Positions 8,058 through 17,107 of a stretch of 64,000 nucleotides of DNA are shown here, piece by piece (positions within the stretch are counted from its first letter, which is position 1; each line of letters opens with the position of its first letter). The notes beneath the pieces are model-generated. The model was not told the DNA's origin and ran no database searches. It was given only the letters and a program-made list of their open reading frames with translations. The position numbers and the translations under genes were made by a program. The stretch is from an uncultured Collinsella sp. (GTDB taxonomy: Bacteria > Actinomycetota > Coriobacteriia > Coriobacteriales > Coriobacteriaceae): the NCBI GenBank assembly GCA_902479135.1, contig CABSNU010000003.1:1-64000 (forward strand), written 5' to 3'.

Positions 8058-11000
8058 CTAGGCCCGCGGTACGATCGGGCGGTTAACTTTGGCTAGCATA
8101 TCAGAAGCGCACGAATCGAGCGCCCAACTCCGGAAAGCCGAGAACTCCATGCGCGAGCGCAAGCCCTCCAAATAGCGAATTGACCTGCTCAATTGCACAC
8201 GGCCGGGGTTTTCGGCCATCGCGATGCGACGGGTGTCGTCAAACCCCGAAACGCGACAGAAGCCAAGCTCTTCGAAGATTCCCAGGCCACTTTCCACCGA
8301 GCGCTCGTCGACCGGCGTGCGAGCATCGATGGCAAGGCACATCTGCGCGATGTCGATATCGCTCGCGCTAAAGGAATCGTCCCCGGTCTTGCCGCGGTTG
8401 GAGCGCCACATGGTTTGCAGCGCGCGATAGAGCGTGACGAGCTCGTCGCGCTCGGGCGCATAGCAGTCGAGTAGGCGCTCGTTAATGCGGGCGTCGCGCG
8501 ACGAATAGAGCAGGTGAATCACGGCGGGCTGTCCATCGCGACCGGCGCGGCCACTCATCTGGTTAAACTCAATCGCGCCAAACGGCATGTGATAGAGCAC
8601 GACATGGCGAATATCGGGAAGGTTGACGCCCTCGCCAAAGGCCGAAGTCGAGACGATGCAACTGAGGCTGCCGTCTCGGAATGCTTCCTCCACGCGGCGG
8701 CGATCGGGGCGCGCAAGACCCGCGTTATAGAACGCGATATGGGTTGCGCAATCGGGCACACGCTTGCGCAACGTCTTGGCGAGCGCCACGGACTGGTCGC
8801 GCGAATTAACGTAGATGACGGTCTTCTCCCCCGTCGCCACGATCGACACCAAACGGTTCTCGCGGCTCGCAAGGTCGCGGTCGTCCTCGAGCTGTAGGTT
8901 CTCGCGCACCGTCTCGTCGACCACCGTGCGAGTAATCGGCAGCATGCGGGCAAGCTCGGCCACGACCGGAGCCGTCGCGGTGGCCGTCGCAGCCATAACA
9001 ACCGGGTCGCCCAGGGCTTTGAGGATATCGGGCATGTCGAGATAGGCGCTGCGGTCGCCGCCCTTGGCAAGGCCGGCGTGGTGCGCCTCATCGATAACGA
9101 CAAAACCGATGCGCCCCGAGCGCGCAAAGCGGTCGCGGTGAATAGACAGGAACTCAGGCGTCGTGAGTACGATGCCGGTGCGGCCCGAAGCCAGGCCGGC
9201 AAACACGTCATCGCGCGCTGCTTCCACGGTCTCGCCGGTCAACACGCCCACGCCAATCCCGAGTGCAGCCATCGTCGATGAAAGATGATAGGCCTGGTCG
9301 GCAACGAGCGCGCGCAGCGGATAGACAAAGATGCTCGCACACCCTCGAAGGACCGCCTCGCGCGCGGCGTGCACATGGAAGATGAGCGACTTACCACGCC
9401 CCGTCCCCATAACGGCCAAAACGCTCTGGTGGTCGGCGAGCGCGTCGAGTGCCTCGACCTGCGCGCGATGCGGCTGGTTCGAGCCGATAAAGCTGTGGAT
9501 AAGCGAGCGCGTGAGCTCGGTATAGGAAAGCTGGGCGAGTGTCTGGCGCTTGCGAGACTCCAGGCGCAGGCCAGAGTCCGCAGGCTCCACGCCACGGCGA
9601 AGCTCGCATGCCGGGTCGTCAACGCTGGGCGCCGTGGTATCGCGGACCAGGACATCCTTGATCATGAGCTTGGGCTTCACACGCCCCTGCCAATGCTCGG
9701 CAACGGCCTCGAACACCAAGTCGACAGCGCTATCGCAGTTGATGAGCTTATCGATTTGCGGCACGCGGAACATAATGGCCGGCACACTCGCGGCGCCATC
9801 GGTCGCCACAAAGCGCATGTGCTCGCCGGTTTTGCCCACCACGGCGCGGTCGCACATCGTCACGCCCTCGGCAGCCAGCAGCGGCACCTTGTTGCCCTGG
9901 CCAAACGGCTCAAGACGGGAGATCTGCTCGATGGTCTCGATATTCAGCTCGGAAAGGTCGACGGTGGCGGCGACCTCGTCGGTGTCTTCAAAGTCCTCGG
10001 CGGAAAGCTCCGATAGCACGGCGGAAAGGCGGCGGCGGAACTCATCGAGCTTGGATGCCTCGATGGTCACACCCACCGCACCGGCATGTCCGCCGCGACG
10101 AATCAGCAGGTCGGAACAACGCTCGACGGCGTCAAACAGGTTAACTTTGCCCACCGAGCGACCAGAGCCGCGCGCGATACCGTCCTCGATCGAGAACAGC
10201 AGCGCCGGCACGTGATAGCGATTGGTCAAGCGGCTCGCCACGATGCCTTTGACGCCCTCGTGCCAGCCCTCGCCGCCCACGACGATTGCGCGCCCGCCGT
10301 CATAAGTCTCCTCGACCTTCGCCATGGCATCGCGCGTGAGCTCCGCCTCGATCTCACGGCGTTGGCGATTGATTTCCTCGAGCTCGGCTGCCAGTGCACT
10401 TGCTTCGATAGGATCACGGGCAAGCAGCAGGTCGAGCGCCAGCTTGGGATCAGCCATGCGGCCGGCAGCATTCAGACGAGGGATGAGCGAAAACGACAGG
10501 CCGTCGGCCGTAATGGTAGAAAGGTCGGCCTTGGCAAGTGCGGCAAGCGCGATATAGCCGGGACGGGCCGTCACGCGCATCTGCTGGATGCCCTCGGCGA
10601 CCAGTGCGCGATTCTCGGGCGTGAGCGGCATCATGTCGGACACGGTGCCCAGCGCCGCGACCTCGATCAGCGAACGCCAATACGACGGCTTGCCCAAACG
10701 CTCGCCCAGGACCTGCACCAGCTTGAGTGCCACGCCGGCACCGGCAAGCTCGCGCGAGGGGCCCTCGTCCTCGAGCTTGGGGTCGGTCAGGGGCACGCCC
10801 TGCGGCACCTGGTCGGAGGGCTCGTGATGGTCCGTGACCACCAAATCGATCCCCAGGCTCTCCAGATAGGAGACTTCTTCCTTGGCGGCAATACCGTTAT
10901 CGACGGTCACGATCAGCTGAGGGCGAGCGAGCTCGTTAACGCGGTCGAGCGCCGCGCGCGAAAGACCGTAGCCCTCGTCAAAGCGATGCGGAATAAACGG

Positions 11001-11345
11001 CGTGACATCGGCGCCAAACGTGCGCAGTGCCTCGGTCAACAGGCAGGTCGACGTAATACCGTCAACGTCAAAATCGCCAAAGACCGCAATGTGCTCGTGG
11101 TTGCAAATAGCACGCTCGACGCGGTCGGCAACGACCGACATGCCCGGGATAATGAGTGGGTCGGCCCAGTCGCGATCGAGCGAAGGCGTCAAAAACAGCT
11201 GACCTTCTTCGATGGATGTAATGCCGTGCGCGACCATAATACGCGCCACCAGCCCGGGAATGCCCAGGCCAGCCGAAAGCTCCTTTTCGAGCTCGGGGTT
11301 TTGCTGAGCGACCGCCCAGCGATGCGTCGTCTTAAGCGATGACAT
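8058..11345 (-). CDS. recJ: RecJ exonuclease fused to a RecQ/DEAH-type helicase
   Basis: 1095 residues, about twice the usual RecJ length. Residues 1-580 are RecJ: DFDVDG (91-96), VDNG (148-151), VTDHHEP (DHH 172-174), the DHHA1 motif GGHAG (418-422) and an OB-like domain. Residues 610-1095 are an SF2 helicase: Walker A MGTGRGKS (646-653), DEAH (752-755), ATATATA and the motif VI SGRAGRDGQ. RecJ degrades ssDNA 5'->3' in recombination and repair and normally works with a separate RecQ; here both seem joined. Start at ATG 11345, with GGGGGTGGG upstream; a GTG 15 codons earlier has no ribosome site. Confidence 0.94.
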   Translation of the reverse strand: MSSLKTTHRWAVAQQNPELEKELSAGLGIPGLVARIMVAHGITSIEEGQLFLTPSLDRDWADPLIIPGMSVVADRVERAICNHEHIAVFGDFDVDGITSTCLLTEALRTFGADVTPFIPHRFDEGYGLSRAALDRVNELARPQLIVTVDNGIAAKEEVSYLESLGIDLVVTDHHEPSDQVPQGVPLTDPKLEDEGPSRELAGAGVALKLVQVLGERLGKPSYWRSLIEVAALGTVSDMMPLTPENRALVAEGIQQMRVTARPGYIALAALAKADLSTITADGLSFSLIPRLNAAGRMADPKLALDLLLARDPIEASALAAELEEINRQRREIEAELTRDAMAKVEETYDGGRAIVVGGEGWHEGVKGIVASRLTNRYHVPALLFSIEDGIARGSGRSVGKVNLFDAVERCSDLLIRRGGHAGAVGVTIEASKLDEFRRRLSAVLSELSAEDFEDTDEVAATVDLSELNIETIEQISRLEPFGQGNKVPLLAAEGVTMCDRAVVGKTGEHMRFVATDGAASVPAIMFRVPQIDKLINCDSAVDLVFEAVAEHWQGRVKPKLMIKDVLVRDTTAPSVDDPACELRRGVEPADSGLRLESRKRQTLAQLSYTELTRSLIHSFIGSNQPHRAQVEALDALADHQSVLAVMGTGRGKSLIFHVHAAREAVLRGCASIFVYPLRALVADQAYHLSSTMAALGIGVGVLTGETVEAARDDVFAGLASGRTGIVLTTPEFLSIHRDRFARSGRIGFVVIDEAHHAGLAKGGDRSAYLDMPDILKALGDPVVMAATATATAPVVAELARMLPITRTVVDETVRENLQLEDDRDLASRENRLVSIVATGEKTVIYVNSRDQSVALAKTLRKRVPDCATHIAFYNAGLARPDRRRVEEAFRDGSLSCIVSTSAFGEGVNLPDIRHVVLYHMPFGAIEFNQMSGRAGRDGQPAVIHLLYSSRDARINERLLDCYAPERDELVTLYRALQTMWRSNRGKTGDDSFSASDIDIAQMCLAIDARTPVDERSVESGLGIFEELGFCRVSGFDDTRRIAMAENPGRVQLSRSIRYLEGLRSRMEFSAFRSWALDSCASDMLAKVNRPIVPRA

Positions 11346-11621
11346 AGGCGCCCACCCCCGATAGGGGCAGGTCGCCGCGATACCTCTCACGGTTCATAGC
11401 GATGAGTCCTCTGTGTATGCCCGCTTCGGCAGGCAGATCTGTTGAACGGATTTATTATACCGTGCAGAGCAGACGCAAATCGCCGCAGCACGCCGCGGTT
11501 TCGGTAAACGATGCCGGTAATAGCCTCGAAATATTCGAGCGTTTCTGACGCACGGACGCATGCGAGCGTCTAGCATATCCATTCAAAACGGGTTCACGGG
11601 CAAAGGGAGTCACAAGCGCAT

Positions 11622-12620
11622 ATGAAGCAATGGGTTGGACTGGGCAAGTTTCTCGCGGGGCACATGCAGGTCATCGTTCCGATTTGCGTGGCACTCGGCG
11701 TGCTCTTTCCCCAACAGATTGGCGTACTCAAGCCCATCGTTCCCACCTTGTTTGCCTTTATGACGTTTCAGGGTGCGCTCAGCAACACCTTTCACCAGGT
11801 AACCGAGGTGTTCCGCCGTCCGTTGCACCTAGTCTTGGCGCTGCTCGTCTCGGCGGTGCTTATTCCCATCGCGGCGTATGCCATGGGGTCACTCTTCTTT
11901 GGCTCCAACCCCAACCTTGTCTGCGGCATTGTGCTCGAATACAGCGTGCCCGTGGCCGTCACCGCTTTTATGTGGATCAGCATGTTCGGCGGCAACGGCC
12001 CGCTCGCGCTCACCATCATCCTGACGTCCTCGGTCATCTCACCTGTGACGATTCCGCTTACGCTCAAGCTCCTGCTGGGCGCCACCGTCTCGATCGACGT
12101 GCCGAGCATGATGCAGAACATGGCCTTTATGATCGCCATCCCCGCTGTGCTCGGTATTGTCATCAATGAACTCACGCGCGGCTGGGGCCACGAGAAACTC
12201 TCTCCCGCGCTCTCGCCCGCCTGCAAGTTCATGATGATGGGCGTCATCGCGTCCAACTCCACCGCTATGAGCGAGTACGTGCTACACATAAACGCGGTGC
12301 GCCTGGAAGTCGCCCTCTTTATTTTGGTCTTCGCCATCAGCGGCTTTGTCGTCGGTTTTCTGGTCGCACGTGCGTTGCATCTGCCATATAGCGAGACGAC
12401 TACCATGTGCTTTACCTGCGGCATGCGCAACATCTCTTCGGGCGCCGTCATCGCCACGCAGTACTTTCCGGGCGAGGTCGTGTTCCCCGTCATGTGCGGC
12501 ACGCTGTTTCAGCAGGTGCTGGCCTCGATTATCGGGCATCTCTTTGAGTGCCTAACCGGCGAGGAGCGCACCAAACAGCGCAAGCGGGTCGAAGCCGGCC
12601 GCGACGCGTTGGCACGCTAG
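11622..12620 (+). CDS. Bile acid:sodium symporter family transporter
   Basis: 332 residues with about nine or ten hydrophobic segments from residue 15 to 310, and the SBF/BASS pattern (GIVLEYSVPVAVTAFMW, CGMRNISSGAVIA). Members of this family move bile acids, pantoate or other organic anions with sodium; the substrate is not readable here. In a gut bacterium bile-acid uptake is one option. Single gene, convergent with the next gene, 30 bp between stops. Confidence 0.85.
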   Translation: MKQWVGLGKFLAGHMQVIVPICVALGVLFPQQIGVLKPIVPTLFAFMTFQGALSNTFHQVTEVFRRPLHLVLALLVSAVLIPIAAYAMGSLFFGSNPNLVCGIVLEYSVPVAVTAFMWISMFGGNGPLALTIILTSSVISPVTIPLTLKLLLGATVSIDVPSMMQNMAFMIAIPAVLGIVINELTRGWGHEKLSPALSPACKFMMMGVIASNSTAMSEYVLHINAVRLEVALFILVFAISGFVVGFLVARALHLPYSETTTMCFTCGMRNISSGAVIATQYFPGEVVFPVMCGTLFQQVLASIIGHLFECLTGEERTKQRKRVEAGRDALAR

Positions 12621-12650
12621 GCTGTCCGCATTACGCGGGTGTTAGTCTTG

Positions 12651-13448
12651 CTATACGAGCGTTTCCAGATGCGCACGCAGACGCTCAGCATCGATATCGA
12701 GCGTCGTCTCGGCATTGACTTGGGCCAAACGATAGCCGACAAAGTAGGGCGAAACCACCCAACGCGGCAGCGCCTTGGCAATGGTCCGACCGCCCAGGTG
12801 ATAGAAGAACAAGTTGTACGACTCTGCGCGACCACCGTGGTGCCCGTTTAGGATATAGCGCAGAGCTACCTGGATCGCATCGGCAAAGAGATCCGCCTCG
12901 GCTTGGTCTCGTGCGTCATCGCTGGCGGCGATTCCCTGTGGAGCCGAGACGTTGACCTCAAAGAATCCCATGATCGGCTCGGTTGAGATGTTGACCGAGA
13001 TTCTCCCCTGCCGCCAGACATCGATGCCTTCAAAGTTGGCTGAGGTCAGCGCCGCATAGCCGTCCTCCTGCTCCAAACCCACAATCTGCATGTGCGGATG
13101 GACCAGACTGCCGCCCGAAAGTGGGCCCTTGTTCTTGTACATGAGAACGCTGCGATACTGCCGGGAGTCAATCATCCGCTGCCAGCAATCCAGGGCAAAC
13201 CGCATAACATGATGCAGCTCGTCCGGCGCATAGGTCACCAGGTCGGCGTCATGGTCGGACGACTCAATCAATACGGTCTGGCGAGTGGCCCGCAAGGTCT
13301 TAAACTTATTCTCGAGCCAGATGCAGTCACCGTCGCGCCGGATGATATTGGCGAGTTCCTCGGTATCGCAAAAGGGGCACGCGGTGCCGGGACGACGGTT
13401 GTCGTCGGGCTTACCGTTCGCCTGCTGAACGTCAAATACCAGCGCCAC
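12651..13448 (-). CDS. DUF4931 / galactose-1-P uridylyltransferase-like protein
   Basis: 265 residues. CPFCDTE near residue 25 resembles the metal-binding CxxC of GalT, and GGSLVHPHMQIVG carries the HPH nucleotidyl-transfer motif of the HIT superfamily, so a nucleotidyltransferase or hydrolase role is likely. I recognise the type as DUF4931, whose reaction is not established. GTG start, with GGGGGT 8 nt upstream. It begins 3 nt after the cutC stop, so the two are co-transcribed. Confidence 0.72.
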   Translation of the reverse strand: MALVFDVQQANGKPDDNRRPGTACPFCDTEELANIIRRDGDCIWLENKFKTLRATRQTVLIESSDHDADLVTYAPDELHHVMRFALDCWQRMIDSRQYRSVLMYKNKGPLSGGSLVHPHMQIVGLEQEDGYAALTSANFEGIDVWRQGRISVNISTEPIMGFFEVNVSAPQGIAASDDARDQAEADLFADAIQVALRYILNGHHGGRAESYNLFFYHLGGRTIAKALPRWVVSPYFVGYRLAQVNAETTLDIDAERLRAHLETLV

Positions 13449-13451
13449 GGG

Positions 13452-14129
13452 TTATACCCCCAGCGGCACGATCTTGGTGCCATGGAGCTCGGAGACGCCC
13501 AGTGCCGCCGCCACGGTATCGCGGTTGGCCGTGGAAATGCCGCCACCGGGAAGGATGGTCAGGCGGTCGTCCGCGTACTCGATCAAGCGGACCAGGTTTT
13601 CGAAGTTGTCCTCGATCGGCGTACCGGCAGTGCCACCGTGCGTCAGAATGCGCGTGACGCCGCAGTCGGCGAGCGTGTCAATGGCGTCCAGCTGAGCCTC
13701 GGGCGAGAGCTGGTCAAACGCCATGTGGAAAGTGATGTCGATAGGATCGCGCTTGCACTCCTCGGTCGCGCAGCCCGCAGCCATCACGAGGGCGCCAAGC
13801 GTAAGTTCGTCGAGCGCCCATCCGCCAGCGCAGGGCTTGCAGCAGCCAAAGACCAAGCCGTCAACGCCCGCACTTACGGCAAGGCCCAGATCCATCTCCA
13901 TCATACGCAGCTCGTCCTGGTTGTAGTGAAAGTCGCCGCCACGCGGGCGAATCATGCACATCACCCGTGCATCGTGCTCGTGAGCATAGCTGACCGTAGC
14001 GCTGATAACGCCGGCCGAAGGCGTAGTGCCACCAACGGCAAGGTTGTCGCACAGCTCGATACGCCTCGCACCGGCATCGATAGCCGCCGGCACCCGCTCA
14101 AAGTTCTCGGCACAAAACTCGTACAGCAT
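13452..14129 (-). CDS. cutC: CutC family protein
   Basis: 225 residues with the CutC TIM-barrel pattern: EFCAENF, RIELCDNLAVGGTTPS, IRPRGGDF, LILTHGG-like TRILTHGGTAG and LPGGGI. First linked to copper homeostasis in E. coli, but a copper role is doubtful and the true function is unknown. Start at ATG 14129 (GGGGGT upstream); the longer open frame to 14369 runs through the repeat-rich intergenic region and is not coding. Confidence 0.92.
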   Translation of the reverse strand: MLYEFCAENFERVPAAIDAGARRIELCDNLAVGGTTPSAGVISATVSYAHEHDARVMCMIRPRGGDFHYNQDELRMMEMDLGLAVSAGVDGLVFGCCKPCAGGWALDELTLGALVMAAGCATEECKRDPIDITFHMAFDQLSPEAQLDAIDTLADCGVTRILTHGGTAGTPIEDNFENLVRLIEYADDRLTILPGGGISTANRDTVAAALGVSELHGTKIVPLGV

Positions 14130-14187
14130 AGATAGACCCCCAAAGACAGCAGATGTTTTCCGACGGGCATTGTCACACACCCCCATG

Positions 14188-14256
14188 AAGTTGCGGTGGA
14201 ATAGGGACTCTTTTGGCCTCTGAGGCTCCCATTTAGTCCCTATTCCACCGCAACTT
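14188..14256. repeat. Perfect 22-bp inverted repeat with 25-bp loop
   Basis: Bases 14188-14209 and 14235-14256 are exact reverse complements (core TGCGGTGGAATAGGGACT). The loop holds a second small palindrome, GCCTCTGAGGC. No coding sense. The shape is that of a miniature palindromic element or a transcript-end hairpin upstream of cutC. Confidence 0.85.
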
Positions 14257-14311
14257 AAAGGGGTAGTCGTTGGCATCTGCCACAACGTCGATGTTTTGGC
14301 GAAGTCAGCGA

Positions 14312-14410
14312 AAGCCCGCCAGAGCGAGCAAGGTGCCTTGAAACAAGGTGGCATTGACCTTCTGGTCATGCCGCCGAAGTTGAAAGGCAGATTGCCGCCC
14401 TGGCGGGCTT
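14312..14410. repeat. Cloverleaf-like structured intergenic element
   Basis: An 11-bp closing stem (14312-14322 with 14400-14410) encloses three hairpins: CCTTG-AAA-CAAGG (14336-14348), GGCATTGACC-TTCT-GGTCATGCC (14350-14372, one bulge) and GGCA-GAT-TGCC (14386-14396). It lacks tRNA consensus bases. It may be a structured RNA or a repeat element; its strand cannot be decided. Confidence 0.6.
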
Positions 14411-14423
14411 GCAGCGTCGAGCC

Positions 14424-14451
14424 GTTACGCGGTTTGGTAAAACCGCGTAAC
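14424..14451 (-). terminator. Hairpin at the end of the liv operon
   Basis: A perfect 12-bp stem, GTTACGCGGTTT with AAACCGCGTAAC, only 4 nt past the livF stop. It lacks a T tract, so it may act with Rho or protect the mRNA end. Confidence 0.55.
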
Positions 14452-14454
14452 TAG

Positions 14455-15168
14455 TTAGCCACCAAGATATGCTTTGCGGACGTTGTCGTCGTGCAGGAGC
14501 TCTTGGCCGGTGCCGGTCATGGTGATCTTGCCGGTCTCGAGCACGTAGCCGCGCGTGGCGATGGAAAGCGCCATCTGCGCGTTCTGCTCGACCAGAAGCA
14601 CCGTGGTGCCGGCCTTGTGCAGGTCCTCGACGATCTGGAAGATCTGCTCGATCAGAATCGGCGCCAGGCCCATGGAGGGCTCGTCGAGCATGAGCAGCTT
14701 GGGGTTGCTCATAAGGGCGCGGCCCATAACGAGCATCTGCTGCTCGCCGCCCGAAAGGGTGCCGGCGACCTGACGACGGCGCTCCTTAAGGCGCGGGAAC
14801 TGCTCGTAGACACGCTCAAGGCCCGGAGCCACCGTGGACTTGGGCTGTGTGTAGGCGCCCATCTCCAGGTTCTCCTCGACCGTCATCTGCAAAAAGGCGC
14901 GACGGCCCTCGGGCACCTGGGCCAGGCCCTTGCCCACCAGCTTGTCGGCAGGCGTATGGGTAATGTCCTCGCCCATAAACTTGATGGAGCCGGTCTTGGA
15001 GCGCAGCAGGCCCGAGACGGTCTTAAGCGTCGTGGACTTGCCGGCGCCGTTCGCGCCAATCAGGGCCACGATCTCGCCCTCGTTGACGTTAAAGGAGATG
15101 TCCTTGATGGCGTGGATGGCGCCGTACCAGACGTTGATGTTGTAGACGGAAAGCATCGGCTCTGCCAT
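14455..15168 (-). CDS. livF: Branched-chain amino acid ABC transporter, ATP-binding LivF
   Basis: 237 residues with Walker A GANGAGKST, signature LSGGEQQM and Walker B LLMLDEPSMGLAP. It hydrolyses ATP in the cytoplasm to power uptake of leucine, isoleucine and valine or related substrates through LivHM. It is the last gene of the six-gene operon; its ATG follows the livG stop codon directly. Confidence 0.95.
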   Translation of the reverse strand: MAEPMLSVYNINVWYGAIHAIKDISFNVNEGEIVALIGANGAGKSTTLKTVSGLLRSKTGSIKFMGEDITHTPADKLVGKGLAQVPEGRRAFLQMTVEENLEMGAYTQPKSTVAPGLERVYEQFPRLKERRRQVAGTLSGGEQQMLVMGRALMSNPKLLMLDEPSMGLAPILIEQIFQIVEDLHKAGTTVLLVEQNAQMALSIATRGYVLETGKITMTGTGQELLHDDNVRKAYLGG

Positions 15169-16029
15169 TTAGTTCTCCCCCTTATCCTGCTTGCCCAGAT
15201 ACGCCTCGATAACAGCGTCGTTGTTCTGGATTTCCTCGGCCGTGCCCTTGGCGATGACCTTACCAAAGTTAAGCACGCAGATGCCCTCGCAGATGTTCAT
15301 AACGAGCGACATATCATGCTCGATAAGCATAATGGCGATGCCGAAGGTGTCGCGAATCTTGACGATGTTCTCCATGAGCTCGGCGGTCTCGGACGGGTTC
15401 ATGCCGGCGGCAGGCTCGTCGAGCAGCAGCAGCTTGGGGTTGGTGGCAAGTGCGCGGACGATCTCCAGACGACGCTGGGCGCCGTAAGGCAGCGATCCGG
15501 CCTGCTCGTTTGCCAGATGCTCCATATCAAAAATGGACAGCAGCTCCATGGCGCGCTCGTGGGCGGCCTTCTCGTGCTTCCAATACGTCGGCAGGCGCAG
15601 CACGCCCTCAAAGCCGGAGTAGCGCTCCTGGTTGTGCAGACCGACCTTGACGTTGTCCTCCACCGTCATGGTGTTGAACAGGCGAATGTTCTGGAAGGTA
15701 CGGGCAATACCCATGCGGTTGACCTGATAGACCGACTTGCCCGAGGTGTCCTCACCGTCGAGCAGGATGGTACCGTGCGTGGGCTGGTACACCTTGGTGA
15801 GCAGGTTGAAGACCGTGGTCTTACCGGCACCGTTGGGACCGATCAGACCGGCGATCTCGGTCTTACCGATGGTCAGGCTAAAGTCGTCGACTGCCTTAAG
15901 TCCGCCAAATTCAATGCCCAAGTGGATGCACTCGAGCGCCGGGCGCTGGCCCAGGTCGCGGTCGGGAACGATGGCGCCAGAAGGATACGGGACCATCTTG
16001 CCCTTGTTGAACTCAAACTTACTGGGCAT
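15169..16029 (-). CDS. livG: Branched-chain amino acid ABC transporter, ATP-binding LivG
   Basis: 286 residues with Walker A GPNGAGKTT, signature region LPYGAQRRLEI (degenerate, as usual in LivG) and Walker B LLLLDEPAAGMNP. Start at ATG 16029, 10 nt after GGAGGT and overlapping the livM end by 11 nt, so translation is likely coupled; the frame extends upstream through a TTG codon that overlaps this ribosome site. Pairs with LivF as an ATPase heterodimer. Confidence 0.95.
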   Translation of the reverse strand: MPSKFEFNKGKMVPYPSGAIVPDRDLGQRPALECIHLGIEFGGLKAVDDFSLTIGKTEIAGLIGPNGAGKTTVFNLLTKVYQPTHGTILLDGEDTSGKSVYQVNRMGIARTFQNIRLFNTMTVEDNVKVGLHNQERYSGFEGVLRLPTYWKHEKAAHERAMELLSIFDMEHLANEQAGSLPYGAQRRLEIVRALATNPKLLLLDEPAAGMNPSETAELMENIVKIRDTFGIAIMLIEHDMSLVMNICEGICVLNFGKVIAKGTAEEIQNNDAVIEAYLGKQDKGEN

Positions 16030-17098
16030 CGGCTGCCACCTCCTTCTTGGAAGCAAAGCGGTCCTTAATGCGTGCGAAGAACGACTTGAGCTGCGGGTTG
16101 TTGGTAAAGATCATGACCAGAATCAGCACGATGGCGTAGATGAGCATGCGGTAGTCCGAGAACTGACGGAGCAGCTCGGGAAGCACCGTGAGCAACGCCG
16201 CCGCGATGACGGAGCCGCGCATATTGCCCAGACCGCCCAGGACCACGAATACCAGGATGAGGATGGACGTGTTGAAGTCGAACTTGGTGGCGGAAAGCTG
16301 CGAGAAGTTACCGCCGAAGAGGGCTCCGGCAGCGCCGGCGAGAGCGGCGGAAACCACGAAGGCGATCATGCGGTACTCGGTGACGGAGATGCCCACGGAC
16401 TCGGCAGCGATCTTGTTGTCGCGCACGGCCATAATGGCACGGCCGGTACGGCTGCGAACCAGGTTGAGCACGATCACGAGCGCGACCATGACCAGGATGG
16501 CACCGGCGAGGAAGGTCGAGTACGTCGACACGCCCGATGCGCCCTGCGCGCCCTTGATGATGGCGGTGCCGTCCTCGAGCAGGTGCAGGTCGTCGATCGT
16601 GGAGTTACCTGTGATGTTAAAGATCACATGCAGGCCGCGGGAGTCGACGCCCACGATAAGGCAGGTGACGATCTCTTTGATGATCTCGCCAAAGGCCAGC
16701 GTCACGATAGCCAGGTAATCGCCGCTCAGGCGAAGGACCGGGATGCCGATCAAGAAGCCCAGGATGGCGGCAGCGATGGCACCGACCACGATGCTGATGA
16801 TAAGGCGCACCGGATCGGAGGGAACGGCGCTCTCCAGCGCGACGGCGGTGACGATTCCCGTATAGGCACCGACACTCATAAAGCCCGCGTGGCCCAGCGA
16901 CAAGTCGCCCGCGATGCCGACAACGAGGTTAAGGGAGATGGCCATGACGATATAGGCCGTGATGGGAACCAGCTGACCGGCGATCATGCGCGGAATCATG
17001 TGGTTGGACTGCATAAAGAACACGATGGCGAACGCCACAAGGCACATGGCGTACGTAACAAAGTCGTGACGCGTCTGCTTGTCTTTAAGAAACTTCAT
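16019..17098 (-). CDS. livM: Branched-chain amino acid ABC transporter permease LivM
   Basis: About 359 residues with some ten hydrophobic segments and the permease signature region (GDLSLGHAGFMSVGAYTG; DNKIAAESVGI as the EAA-like loop). Start uncertain: ATG 17098 has AGGTGA just upstream, while a GTG at 17107 directly follows the livH stop. The C-terminal tail is lysine-rich and cytosolic. Confidence 0.94.
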   Translation of the reverse strand: MKFLKDKQTRHDFVTYAMCLVAFAIVFFMQSNHMIPRMIAGQLVPITAYIVMAISLNLVVGIAGDLSLGHAGFMSVGAYTGIVTAVALESAVPSDPVRLIISIVVGAIAAAILGFLIGIPVLRLSGDYLAIVTLAFGEIIKEIVTCLIVGVDSRGLHVIFNITGNSTIDDLHLLEDGTAIIKGAQGASGVSTYSTFLAGAILVMVALVIVLNLVRSRTGRAIMAVRDNKIAAESVGISVTEYRMIAFVVSAALAGAAGALFGGNFSQLSATKFDFNTSILILVFVVLGGLGNMRGSVIAAALLTVLPELLRQFSDYRMLIYAIVLILVMIFTNNPQLKSFFARIKDRFASKKEVAADAQ

Positions 17099-17107
17099 AA
17101 CGCTCAC

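Noticed and set aside
14130..14369. 80-residue N-terminal extension of cutC
   Set aside because: It reads through a perfect inverted repeat and part of a structured element; the ATG at 14129 has a good ribosome site and the family's N terminus.
14312..14410. tRNA gene
   Set aside because: The cloverleaf shape lacks T-loop GTTCRA, D-loop GG and a 7-bp anticodon arm.
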